Below are positions 34,374-46,300 of a stretch of 64,000 nucleotides of DNA, in pieces. Each line of letters starts with the position of its first letter. The first letter of the stretch is position 1. The notes under the pieces were generated by a model. It saw nothing but the letters and a program-made list of their open reading frames with translations, had not been told where the DNA came from and did no database searches. The translations under genes were made by a program, and so were the position numbers. The stretch is taken from NCBI GenBank assembly GCA_963668655.2, contig CAXXPQ010000001.1, forward strand, positions 682,001-746,000, in the 5' to 3' direction. The stretch comes from G963668655 sp963668655. GTDB lineage: Bacteria > Myxococcota_A > SURF-8.

Positions 34374-37300
34374 TCAGAGAATTCCCAGGTTCAGTTCCTT
34401 ACGACAGCGGTAGTATTCTGGGCTGATGAAGAAGGCGATCAGTTCCCGGACGGTCTCGGCGCGCTCCTCCTCCGTCAGACGTCCCGGGTGTTTCTCCAGC
34501 GTTTTCAGCGCCGTGGCGAGATCGTTGCACAGGAGCAGCCCGGCGCGATAGGCGCTGAGACGCAGCGCCCGCCGCCAGCGCCGGATGTCCAGATCCTTGG
34601 CGGATTCCAGGTATTCCCCGATGAATCCGCCCAGGGGCTCGCGGACTTTTTTGGGAAGGCCCTTGTCGATCTTCTTCGTCAGTTCGTCCACGGCCGCCTT
34701 GTTTCCGGCCGCCTGGAATCCGGAATCGAAAAGCCGGGCGGCGGCGTCCAGCAGGGCGCGTACGTTGCCTTCCGAAAGCATGTGCGGAATCAGGAAGTCC
34801 GGCCGGACCAGCATGGCGTTGGAGGTCATCAGGAAGACCAGTTCCCGCTGGGGGAAGTTCTCGAAGGCGTCCGCGCCGATCATGAGCGTCATGGGCTGCA
34901 CCGCCAGGGGTTCCACGCCGGGGCCGTAGCCCTGTTTCATGTAGATTTCCGGCGTGGGCAGATTCAGGGTTTTCAGAATGTCCACCGTGGTGGTGCAGAT
35001 GTTGATGTGTTCGGACAGGTCCAGACGATTCTTCTTCTTCAAGCCTTCCTGCCGAAGATCGGAAGGCATGACTCCGCCGATGTGGTGGTAGAGGATGTTC
35101 AGAATCTGGCCGATGCTGTGGCGGGCGTCGGGATGAAGCAGCGCGCCGGCCCAGCTTTCCCGGGAAATCGTTCCGATGGCTTCCGCCTTCAGTTCGTGCT
35201 TGTTGTCCCGATAGAATTCCGCTGCCGGGTGGCCCTCGCCGCCCAGGTAATCCGCCACGGAGGCGAAGATGAAGGCGCGGTCGAACTCCTCGGCCCCGAA
35301 ATGAATCTTCCAGAGCGCGCGATAGGCGTCCACGCGTTCGGGATCCTGTTGCAGCACCGAGTGATAGAGCTGGCGGGCCTTGTCCTGATACTTGGGGCTA
35401 CGCAGGTAGAGGTCGGCCATGATTTCCGTGGTGGCGGGATTGTCCGCGTCGTAACGGCTGATGACCTCCCAAACCTGCACGGCGTCGTCCAGGTATTCGT
35501 CCCGGTTGGCCAGCAGGCGCCCCAGTTTTTTCCACATGCCCAGCCAGCGATCCGTGTCCTCCTGGGGAATGCGGGTAATCATGAGACGATAGTTGCTGTC
35601 CAGTTCGTCCCAGTCCTCCCGCTTCATCAGGAAATCCTCGATCTTTCGGAACAGATCGTCCCGGGACGGATCGATGTCCAAGGCGGCGTTGAAATATTCC
35701 AGACAATCCTTGGGGTTGGCTCCGTTCTCCATGATGAGATCGCCCAGGTGAATGTTCAGCTCCAGCCTTCGGCCGTCGTCCTCTTCCAGTTCCAGCGCTC
35801 CGCGCAGGACGCCGATGGCGTCTTCCATGTTTCCGGAACGCAAAAGCAGATCCGCCAGGCGCGTGAGCAGGGCGGGGTCGTTGGCCTTGATTTCCAGGGC
35901 ATGGCGATAGGCTTCCAGTCCCTTTTCCAGGTTGTCCAGTTTTTCCGCGTAGATTTCTCCCACGGCCTTCCACTGTTCGAAGAGGTCGTCGTCCTTGACC
36001 AGCTTGATGAGCTTGGCGCGGTTCTGGAGGGCCTTCTTCCACATCTCCAGGGATTCGTAGATATTCACCAGATCCGTCAGCGCCAGCACCGAGCGCGGGT
36101 CGCGCTCCAGGGCCTTGTCGAACATGCGCACGGAGGCTTCGATTTTGCCGAGCTTGGCGTTCAGCCGTCCCAGGCGGCAGAAGAGTTCCACGATCTCCGA
36201 ACCGGATTTCTTGCTTCGGAATCGAGCCAGAATGGTCTGGGTGACGCGGAAGGCGCGCTCCCAGTCTCCCCGGCGCTCCAGGGTGCGGCTGAGGCCCTCC
36301 AGGGTGGCCAGATTGTTGGAATCGATCTTGTAGGCGGTGGTGTAATGATGCAGCGCCTCGTTGTCGTTTTGCTGAAGTTCGGCGATGGTCGCCACCTTGT
36401 GATGCAGCAGCCCCTTTTCCGCCGGGGGCATGTCCGCGGCCACGTCCAGGTGGTGCAGAAGAATTTCCCGGGCCTCGTCCCAGTGTTCCCGCTCGAAGTG
36501 GATGCGTCCCAACCGTTGCAGCAGCTTGAGATGATCCGGCGCGTGGGAGAGGGCTTCCCGGTAGATGATGATGGCCTGATCCAGGTCGTTTTCCTTTTCC
36601 TCGTAATACCGGCCTTCCTCGTACATCAGGCGGCCGCGTTCTTCCGCGTCCTCCACGTACTGCTTTTCCTGGGCGAGGGTTTCCAGGAATTTGGGCCAGT
36701 CCTCCACGGCCGCGTAGTATTTGCGCAGGGCCTGCAAGGCCGGGACGAAGGTCGGGTCCAGGGCCAGCATGCGGTCGTAAACGGCCTTGGCGCTCTCGCG
36801 ATCGGAAAGCTGCTCCAGGTGAATGCGGCCCACGTGGGCCAGGGCGGCCACCTTCTTCTTCATGTCCGGGGACAGATCCGCGATGCGTTCCAGCGTGGTG
36901 ATGGCCCGCTCCCACTGTTCATGCGCGGCATACAGGTCCGCCAGGGCCTGCCAGGCGTCCACGTAGGTTTCGTCGATCTTCAGCGCCTTGTTGAAGAACT
37001 CCACCGCCTGGGTGGGCTGGAACATGAATTCGCCGTGGATGCGTCCCAGTTTCACGCAAAGTCCCACGATCTCGTCGGCGTCGATGCTCTGGTCCAGATG
37101 ACGCTGGTAGGCGGAGGCCAGGGCGGGCCAGTCCTCGGCCTCGCGGTAGACCCGCTCCAGGGTTTCCAGGGACTTCAGGTCGGCGGGTTCCAGATCCAGG
37201 GCCTTTTCCAGGTACGACACCGCCATGTCGGGCTGCACGAATTTTTCCAGCCAGATCATGGCCATCTTGCGATACAGGGAAACCTTCTCCTCCGTGGCCT

Positions 37301-40300
37301 CCGAGACGTTCACGCGGCGGGAGAGGATCTCCAGCAGTTCGTCGTAGTTTTCCTCTTCGGAGTAGATGCCCTCCAGGGCCTCCAGGGCCTCGCCGCATTG
37401 GGGATCGTCCGCGACCACGCTGCGATAGAAGGTCTTGGCCTGTTGCAGATCGCCGAGTTCGGTGCGGTAAAGTGCGGCGATGCGCAGGCGGAGCCGGCTG
37501 ATTTCCGCCGGATCGCTGACCAGATGCATCTTCTTGCGAAGCATCTCCGCCAGGGGTTTCCAATCTCCCCTGGCCTCGAAAATCCCGATCAGGGCGTCCA
37601 CCGCCGGTTCGCAGCGGTCGTCCATCTTCAGAACCTGGTAATAGGTTTTGACGGCCCGGTCGGTCTGTTCCAGGCGGGTATTGAAGATCTCCGCCACGCG
37701 GCATCCCACGGCGACCTTTTCCTCCTGGTTCATGTACGGAATCTTCATCTGATAGGCGCCCACCAGTTCCGCCCACTCGTCGCGGGACTCGTGATAGGCG
37801 ATGAGGAATTCCACGGCATGGTCGTCGAAGGTCTTGGTGCCCAGAAACGCCTTGTAATAATCCGCCGCCTCGTCCAGGCGATCCAGTTTGCGTTCCAGAA
37901 TGTTGGCGATGCGCAGGGTGAAGGCTTTGAAGAGACGTTCCTCCTCCTCCACCTGGGGAATCAGGCCGGAAAGCAGCTCGACGAAATCGGCGTGCCGCTC
38001 GGTGTCCGCGCTGAGCTGCCCCAGTTTTTCCAGCAGCGAGGCGTCGTCGAACTCGATTCGGAACAGTTCCGCCAGCGCGTCATAGGCCGCCGAGAACTCG
38101 CCCAGTTTTTCCTCCTGGATTTCGGCCGTCTGGCGCAGCATGATGCAGCGCTCGGGCAACTCGGCTTCCTCCATGCGCACCCGTAGCACGCCGATGAGCT
38201 TTTCCCACTCGCCGGAGGTGCGGTAATAATCCTCCAGGAGTTCGGCGGCCTGGAGGTTCTTCGGTTGAATTTCCAGCACTTTCTCGTAGCTGAGCTTGGT
38301 GCTTTCGTTGTCTCCGATGCGGTCGCGCCAGATCTCGGCCATGCGGAAATGAATGGCCACCTTGGTGGCGTCCTCCTCCGCCAGAAGCGCCTGGCGGTCC
38401 AGGATTTCCAGGTACAGCCGGTGGGAATCCGTCGCGCCGAACAATTCCTCCAGCCGGGCGACCTCCACCGCCGTCGGATCCGCGGCCAGAAGCTGACGGG
38501 TGAGATTTTCCGCTCCGGCGCGATCCCGAAGATATCCCAGGCGCAGGGCCACCAGCCGCAGATTCAAGGCCCGCAGGTCGGCGCCTTGGAGACGCGGAGC
38601 CAGCCGTTGCAGCAATTCGGCCAGCTTCGCCCAGGACTGGTTCTTCTGATACAGTTGCTCCAGGCGGTCCACCGTCTCCATGTCCTCGGGGCTGTATTCC
38701 AGCACCTTGAGCAGAAGCTGGGCGGCCTGGTCTTCCTGGCCCAGGTGATCCAGATGGACCAGAGCCATTTTCTTCACGATTCCGGCCCGTTCGGCCGCTC
38801 CGCGCGCTCCACGCAGACGCTTTTTCAGGTGTCCGATCAGGTCGCTCCACATTTCCTCGCGCTCGTAGAGATTTTCCAGCTTCTCCATGAGCGCCTCGTT
38901 GCGGTCGTCGAATTGCAGGACGCGCTTCCAGATCGGAATGGCCTCCCGGGGCTGGCCCAGGCGGCGGTCGATCACGTCGGCCATGCGGGCGTAGAGCCGG
39001 GCCTTCTTGGTGTCGCCGCGCGCGATGCGGATCTCGGCCTTGTAGATATCCACGAGTTGATCCCACATCTCCTCGTTCTCGTACAGCCGTTCCAGGGCGG
39101 CCAGGGCCGCCGCGTTCTCGGGCTCCTCGTGCAGAACTTGTCCGAACATGTCGATGGCGGTGAGGTTGTCGCCCAGTTTTTCTTCCCAAAGGCCGCCCAG
39201 GCGCAGGCGCTGTTCCAGGATCTCCTGCCGGTCGTCGAACATGGCGAATTCGCGCGGAATCAGTTCCACCAGGTCCGCGAAGCGCTCGGTGCGTTCGTAC
39301 AGGCGATCCAGGGCGGCCATGGCGGTGAAATGCTTTTCGTCGATGTCGAGAATCTGGGTGTAGGCGTCGATGGCCCGTTCGTCCTCGTGAAGTTGGTTCT
39401 CGCAGATCCGGGCGATTTTCATCAGGAATTCCAGGCGGATATCCTGTTCCTCGACCTCCTCGAAGAGTTCGCGATAGGTGTCCACCAGGCCGTCGTATCC
39501 GCCCGTGGCGGTGGCCAGCCGTTCCATTTCCTTTCGGGCGTTTTCGCTGCGGAAATCGTCCCGAAGGATGCGGCGGGCCACGTCGAAGGCCTGGACCGGG
39601 TTGTCCAGCTTTTCTTCATAGACCAGTTTAAGGCGCGCCCAGGTGGATTTCTGTTCCTCCTCTCCGGCCATGGCGGCGGCATAGGTTTCGAGCAGATCGG
39701 CCAGACGCTGCCACCAGCCCTTGTCCTCCAGGATGGGAGACAGGATGGCCAGGGCCTCGCCGCGGAACCCGGTTTCGGCCACCATGCGTTCCAGGGCTTC
39801 CAGGGTGCGGGCGTGCTCGTCGTCCTCGATCAGGATATTGCGATAGATGCCGAGGGATTGCTGGGATCGGTCCAGGTGTTCCTCCAGCAGGCGACCCTTG
39901 CGGAACTCCAGATCGTGACGCGGCGCGCCGTCCTCGGTGATCGCGATGCGGCGGTCCAGGATGCCGTCCAGTTCCTCGTAGTGTTCCAGGTCGAGATACA
40001 GCCGGTCCAGTTCGGCCAGTCCCGGGCCGTGTTCCGGGTCCACGTCCAGCACTTCCAGGAAGGCCGCCACGGCGGCGGGCTGGTCCACCATGCGGTATTC
40101 CAGCACTTCCGCGGCGGAGGAGAGCAGGGCGATCTTCGCGGCGGGTTCCGCGGCCAGTTCGGCCTTGCGCTTGAGCACGCGCACCAGCTTTTCCCAATCC
40201 TCCAGGCGTTCGTGAATCCGTTGCAGGTTGTCGAGAGCCGGACCGTTTTCCGGATCCAGGGTTTCCACCAGTTCGAAATCCGGCTCCGCGCCGGCGGGAT

Positions 40301-43300
40301 CGTCCAGTTTTTCCAGTACGATGCGACCCGCGCCCAGCAGCAGCGCGGTCTGCAAGGCCATGTCATCGACACGATCCACCATGCTTCGATAGGCGGAGGC
40401 CGCGTCCATCCAGCGGCCCGAGTCCTCGGCCAGGCGTTCCAGCAGGGTGCGGATGTCCGGGTTGGCGGCATCGGAATCGAAAGCCGAAAGGGCGGAGGAA
40501 AAGGCCCGGTTGGCGTCGAACAGCATGCTTTCCGCGATGTGTGTCATCCGCAGGTACAGATCGCGCCGGTCTTCCGGGGTCGGGGCGTGATTCGCCTGGA
40601 TGTCCAGGGTGCGGATCATGGGATCGAAACGTCCCTCCACTTCGTAAATGGGTTCCAGCACCTTCGCGGCGGCCAGTTCGGCTTCCGGAATCCGCAGAAG
40701 TTCTTCCAGGGCTTCCCGGGTGGCGACGTACTGGCGATTTTCCTCCAGAATGGAGGCAAAGCCCTCGATGGCCTCCGGGATGCGATCCAGTTGCTGCCAG
40801 AGAACCAGTCCGATCTCGTGACGCAGATCCCAGGCTTCCTCTTCGTCCCGGGCCAGTTCGAGCTGACGCAGGCGCACGCCGTGCAGTTCCTCCCAGCGTT
40901 CCTCGTTGGCGGTCAGCCGCACCAAGGCTTTCAGCGCCTCGCGGTCGGTGTCGTCCAGGACCAGGATCCGTCGGTAGGTATCGATGGATGCGGCGTTGTC
41001 CGCCATCTCCTCCTCGAACAGCGTGGCGATCTTGAACAGGAGATCTTTGCGCGTCTCCAGATCCTCGGAAAGGGCGAACTTGCGTTCCAGGATGTCCACC
41101 AGTTCCGGCCATTGCCGTTCCACGTTGTAGATGCGTTCCAGGTTATCCAGCGCTTCCAGGTGCTGCGCGTCCAGCACCAGCACCTGCCGGTAATGCTCCG
41201 CGCTGTCTTCGACGCGCTGGAGGTGGGTTTCGGCCAGGGCGGCGGCGCGCATGCGAATGGCGACGATCAGGTCGGCTTCTTCCTCGGCGGAAAGCTGCCC
41301 GATCTTTTCGTCGAACAGCGTGGCGAGCTGTTCGAACTGGCCCAGGGTGGCGGCCAGGCGCTCCAGGTGATCCTGGACGTCGAACACGTCCGGGCGTTCG
41401 CGGAAGGCGCGGGTATAGACGCCGAAGGCCAGCATGGGGCCGCTCAGGCGCTCTTCCCACAGAACCGCGATGGATTGCAGCAATTCCAGACGTTCGTCCC
41501 GGTCCGTGCTATGGATAAATATGTACTCCCGCATGTCCACCAGGCGGTCCCAGTCTTCCCGGCGCTCGTAGAACGGCGCCAGGTAGCGGGCCAGTTCTTC
41601 CTGGAACTCCTCGCGTTCCACGTAGGATTCCAGCGTTTGCAGAGCGCGCTCGTTGTCCTCGTTTTCATCCAGGATGCGTTTATAGATGTCCTTGGATTCG
41701 GCGGACTGGTTCAGATAGGCCTCGTGCAGTTCGGCCTTGGCGACGAGCAGGGCGTGGCGCACGACCATGTCGTCCATGAAGGCGACTTTCTTCTCCAGAA
41801 AGAGCGCCTTGTTCTCCCAGTCGCCGCTCGTGTCGTAAAGTCCCAAAAGCGTATCGATGGGCTCCAGGTCGTCCGGGGAGAGTTCGTGGATTTTCTCGTA
41901 GTAGGGAATGGCGCCCACCGGATCGTCCAGTTTTTCCTCGAAAACCGCGCAGGTCTTCCGATACAGGGCGATCTTCTCCTCGGTTTCCTCCACGTGTTCC
42001 GCCCGCTGGAGGTAGGTCCGGTACAGATCTTCCCAGCGTTCGATCCGGTTGCAGATGCTCTCCACGGCCTCCACGGCCGTCTCGTTGTTGGGATCCCGGT
42101 CGAAGACGCGGCGATAGGCGCCGATGGCGTTTTCCGGTTCGGCCAGGATGTCCTCGGTCAGAAGAGCGGCCTTGATGAACAGCTCGGAGGAACGTTCCAG
42201 ATCCTCCGCGTTTTCCGCCGCGTGGGCGCAGGCGTCCGCGAGCGGCCGCCACCAGCCCAGTTCTCCGGCCAGTTTCTCCAGTTCGTCCAGGGCGGCGTCG
42301 TTGGAGGGATCGTCCGCGAAGACGCGCGCGAAGCCCTCGAAGGCCTTTTCGTTGTCCTGGAGTTCCCCGTAGATGCCGGAAATCTTCTCCAGCAGCGTGG
42401 CTTTCTGGGCGGGGGAGTCCGCGTTTTTCAGTTTGATTTCGTAGACCTGGACCAGACGTTTCCAGTCCTGGGCCTTGATGTATTTCTCCTCCATCTCCTC
42501 CGCGAACAGCAGGCTGGTGCTGTCCTGGGAGAGCAGGCGGCCGACGAGCGCGCCGACCACGGGGCTGTTGGTGTAATTGCGCGCCAGGTCGAGATAGATC
42601 TCCACGGCCTCGTCCAGGCGTTCCAGGTTGTTTTCCAGAAGCGAACCCATCTGAATCTTCACCGGCAGGATGTCGTCGTCCTCCCGCAGGTATTTCAGCT
42701 TGCGTTCCAGAAGGTCGTAAAGTTCCCCGTAACGTTCCCCGGCGTGAAGGATTTCCTCCATTTTCTCGAAGACTTCGGGGTCGTTCTCCCGTTCCTCCAG
42801 AAGCCCGCCCAGAAGTTCCAGGGCGGCCTCCGGATTGTCCAGCCGGCGATAATTGTGCAGGGCCAGTTCCAGGGCCACCTCGCGCCGGGCGCTCTTTTCG
42901 GTGGAGGCCGCCAGCTTGCGTTCCATCAGGTCGGCCAGGGCGTGATCGTCCCCGCTTTCCCGGCTCAGATCCACCAGGGCTCCCAGGGCGGCTTCGTTGG
43001 CGGCGTCCACGTCCAGGATGGCCTGATAGCGGGCCCGGGCCTCTTCCGGCCGGTCGAGACGATCCTTTTCCATCTCGGCGGCCGTAAACAGAATCTGCAC
43101 CCGGTGTTTGTCTTTCAGATCCCGGGCCAGCTTCAGATCGCAGAATTCGATGAATTCCCCGTCGCTTCCGGTGGCGATGGCGGTGCGAAGCAGATCCTTC
43201 AGCGCCGCGATGCCTTCGTCCGACAAAAAAGCCTTTCCGAACCACTTGAACGCCTGGGGAGCGTCGTTCAGGTCTTCCTCGTACATGCGCGCGATGCGGC

Positions 43301-46300
43301 GGGCCTGCCGGATGGCCTCCTCGCCCTCGGCCTGTTCGTGTTCCACGATGAGGGTTTTCACCAGCTTCTGGTGTTCCTGCTGTTCCTCGTACAGCGGACG
43401 CAGCACCGCAGCCACTTCCAAACCGCCCATCCCGCGCTCGAACAGGCGTTCCAGCGCCTCGAACGCCCGGGCGTCGTGGGCGTCTTCCTCCAGCACTTCC
43501 CGGTAGAGCGACGTGGCGCGCACGGGATCCTTCAACTGTTCCTCGTTCAGGTCGGCCAGCCGGACCTTCAGGTCCAGACGTTCTTCCTTGTCGTCCGAGA
43601 CGCGGACGCGCTCTTCCAGTTCGGCGGCCAGATCCTCCCAGCGCTCCAGTTCCCGCAACAGGCGTAAAACGGCGTCCCGGGCCGGTTTGTCCCGGTCGTC
43701 CATCTCCAGAAGTTTCCGCCAGGCGGCCAGGGCTTTCTCGTTGTCGAACAGCTTGTTTTCGGCCACGTCGGCCAGGAGCAGCAGGCGTTCCCGCTTGCGT
43801 TCCGGCTGCTTGGAGAGATCCGCCAGCTTGTCGGTCATCTCCGCCCAGTCCGTCCAGTTCTCCATCTGTTCCATGAAGTCGGCGGCTTCCCGCAGAACCT
43901 CCACGTCCTCCGGAGCCGCTTCCGTGGCGGAAAGATATTGCAGTTCGGCGTTTTCGCCGTCCTGCATGCCGTCCCAGTACAGACGCCCCAGGGCCACGGC
44001 GAAACGCGCCCGTTTTTCCGGATCCTCCAGGGAGTCCGCCTTGTTCTCAAGCGTTTCGAGCAACTCGGGCTGTTTGTCCAGCTTGCGGGAGATTTCCAGG
44101 GCCCGCATCAGGAATTTCACGCTGGCATAGGGGATTTCCAGGCCCTTCTGCACCCAGGCGTAGGCCTGTTCGGGCAGCATGCGCTGTTCCAGGTTCAGCC
44201 CGGCCAGTTTGTGGCACAGTTCCCCGCGTTTCTGCGGATCTTCCTCGCTGCGCAAAAGGGCCACGTAGCCGTCGTTCAGCTTGTCCCATTTTTCCAGGTT
44301 GTGATAGTAGCTCTCCAGTCCCTGGAAGATCTCGTTGGGAAGGATGTCCTCTTCCAGGAAGGTTTCCAGCCGTTCGATGGCCGGAAGGTGGGCCGGGTCC
44401 AGCTTCACGCCGTCCAGGTAGGCCATGGCCGCGGCCTCGCGGTCGTCCAGCCGGTTGAGGAACAGATCCCCGAGACGGTCGTACAGGGCGACTTTCTCCG
44501 GGATGGAGGTGATGGCCCCCAGTTGCTGTTCGATGATCCGGGCCAGTTCGTCGAAGCGTTCGGCCTTTTCCAGGCGGGCCGAGAGTCGGCGGTAGGCTTC
44601 GATTTCGTCCGGCGCGGCCTCGATGACCTTGAAATAGGCCGCGATGGCCGCTTCTTCGTCCTTTACCTCCTCCTCGATCACCCGTGCCTTTTCCAGCAGG
44701 ATGTCCCGGCGCTCCTCGGCGTCCAGGGCCATTTCCGCCTTTTTGTCCAGGATCTCCAGAAGGCGCTCCCAGCGCTCGTTCTTGGCGTACAGACGCTCCA
44801 GGGCGTCCAGGGTGTCCAGGGTGGCCTCGTCCTCGAACAGTTCCCGATAACAGGCTTCGGCCTCGTCGATCTGGCTCAGTTCCCGGTCGTAAATCTGCCC
44901 CAGCTTGAACAGCAGATCCCGCCAGTTTTCCGGGCGTTCCTCCCGGTAGATCAGGTAGCGCAGCCGGTCCACCAGCCGTTCCCAGCCGTCCAGTTCGATG
45001 GCCAGATCCTCCAGAACGCCCAGGGTGTCCTCGTCCGTGGGATCGAGCAGAAAGGCTTCCGCGTAGTGCCGGAAGGCTTCCTCGTTTCTGCCGAATTCCT
45101 TTTCCAGCAGCTTGGCGAAGCCCAGTTCCGCCTCCCGGCGGTTCCCGCGATCCTTCGTGGCGGCGATCAGAAGCGGATACAGATCCAGCAGTTTATCGAA
45201 TTCCTCCTCGTCCCGGTACAGCTCCACCAGGTTGCGCACGGCCTCGGCGTTCTGCGGCTCCAGGTCCAGCACCGCCTGGTAATGGGGAATGATATCCCGG
45301 GGGTCGTCCCCGGCGTCCTTTTTGATTCCGGCCAGTTGCAGGTTGGCGTCGATCTTGCCTCGATATTCCCGGCTGCGTTTCAGCCGGTCTTCCAGAATGG
45401 CGCGCAGGCCGTCCTCGTCGCCGCTTTCTTTCAGCCTTTCGGTCAGCCTCCGATAGGCGGTCAGGTGATCCGGATTGGTTTCGAAAAGCCGCCGGTACAT
45501 GGCGTCGGCGTCTTCCGCGCGTTCCAGTTTTTCCAGATACAGGCGCGCCGCCCGGGCCGTGGCGGCTTCCTTTACCGCGCCGTCCGGAATCTGCTCGATC
45601 ACCTTGCCGAGGAATTCGGCCAGGGCGGACCAGTCCTCCCGTTCGGACAGAAGCCGATCGGCCATGGCCAGGGCCTGGCGATTCTGCGGGTCCATGGCCA
45701 GGCTTTTTTCCAGGCCGTTCAGGATTTCCGAGGTCTCGTCCGGGGAAAAGGCGCAACGAAGCCCCGCGCTGTTGCGATACGCGGCGGCGGCGGCGAGATT
45801 GTCCGGTTGAGTCAGCGCCTCTTCGTCCGATTTGGTCAGGCGTTTCTTCCAGGTTTTCTCCAGCCCGTTCAGTTCCTTCAGGGTCTTTTTGATATCTTTC
45901 GTCCCTCCCAGAAGGTCCGACGCTTTCTGGAGGATTTCCGTCGCCAGGACACGCTCGAAGGGGTTGTCGGCCAGCGCCAGCCCGGCCTCCAGATACAGGT
46001 TTCCCTTTTCCTCGTCCCCTTCGATCAGCGCCGCCTGCCGCTCCAGCAGGGCGGCTGCCGGTTCTCCGTGCAGGGTATTGAAATAATGGGCTTTCATTTT
46101 TTCCAGGGCCGCCGGATGGTCGGGGTCGGCGTCCAGGGCGGATTTCAGAAAGGAGATCTGCCGTTCCTCGTCGTGAAACGCGCTTTTGTAGATGCCCGCC
46201 AGGTCCAGGAGCGCCCCGGCCCGGCGCGACGGTTCCTCGATGCGCTCCAGCAGGCTTTGAAGCAGCGCCAGGAGTTTTTCCCAGTCCTCTCTTTCCGCAT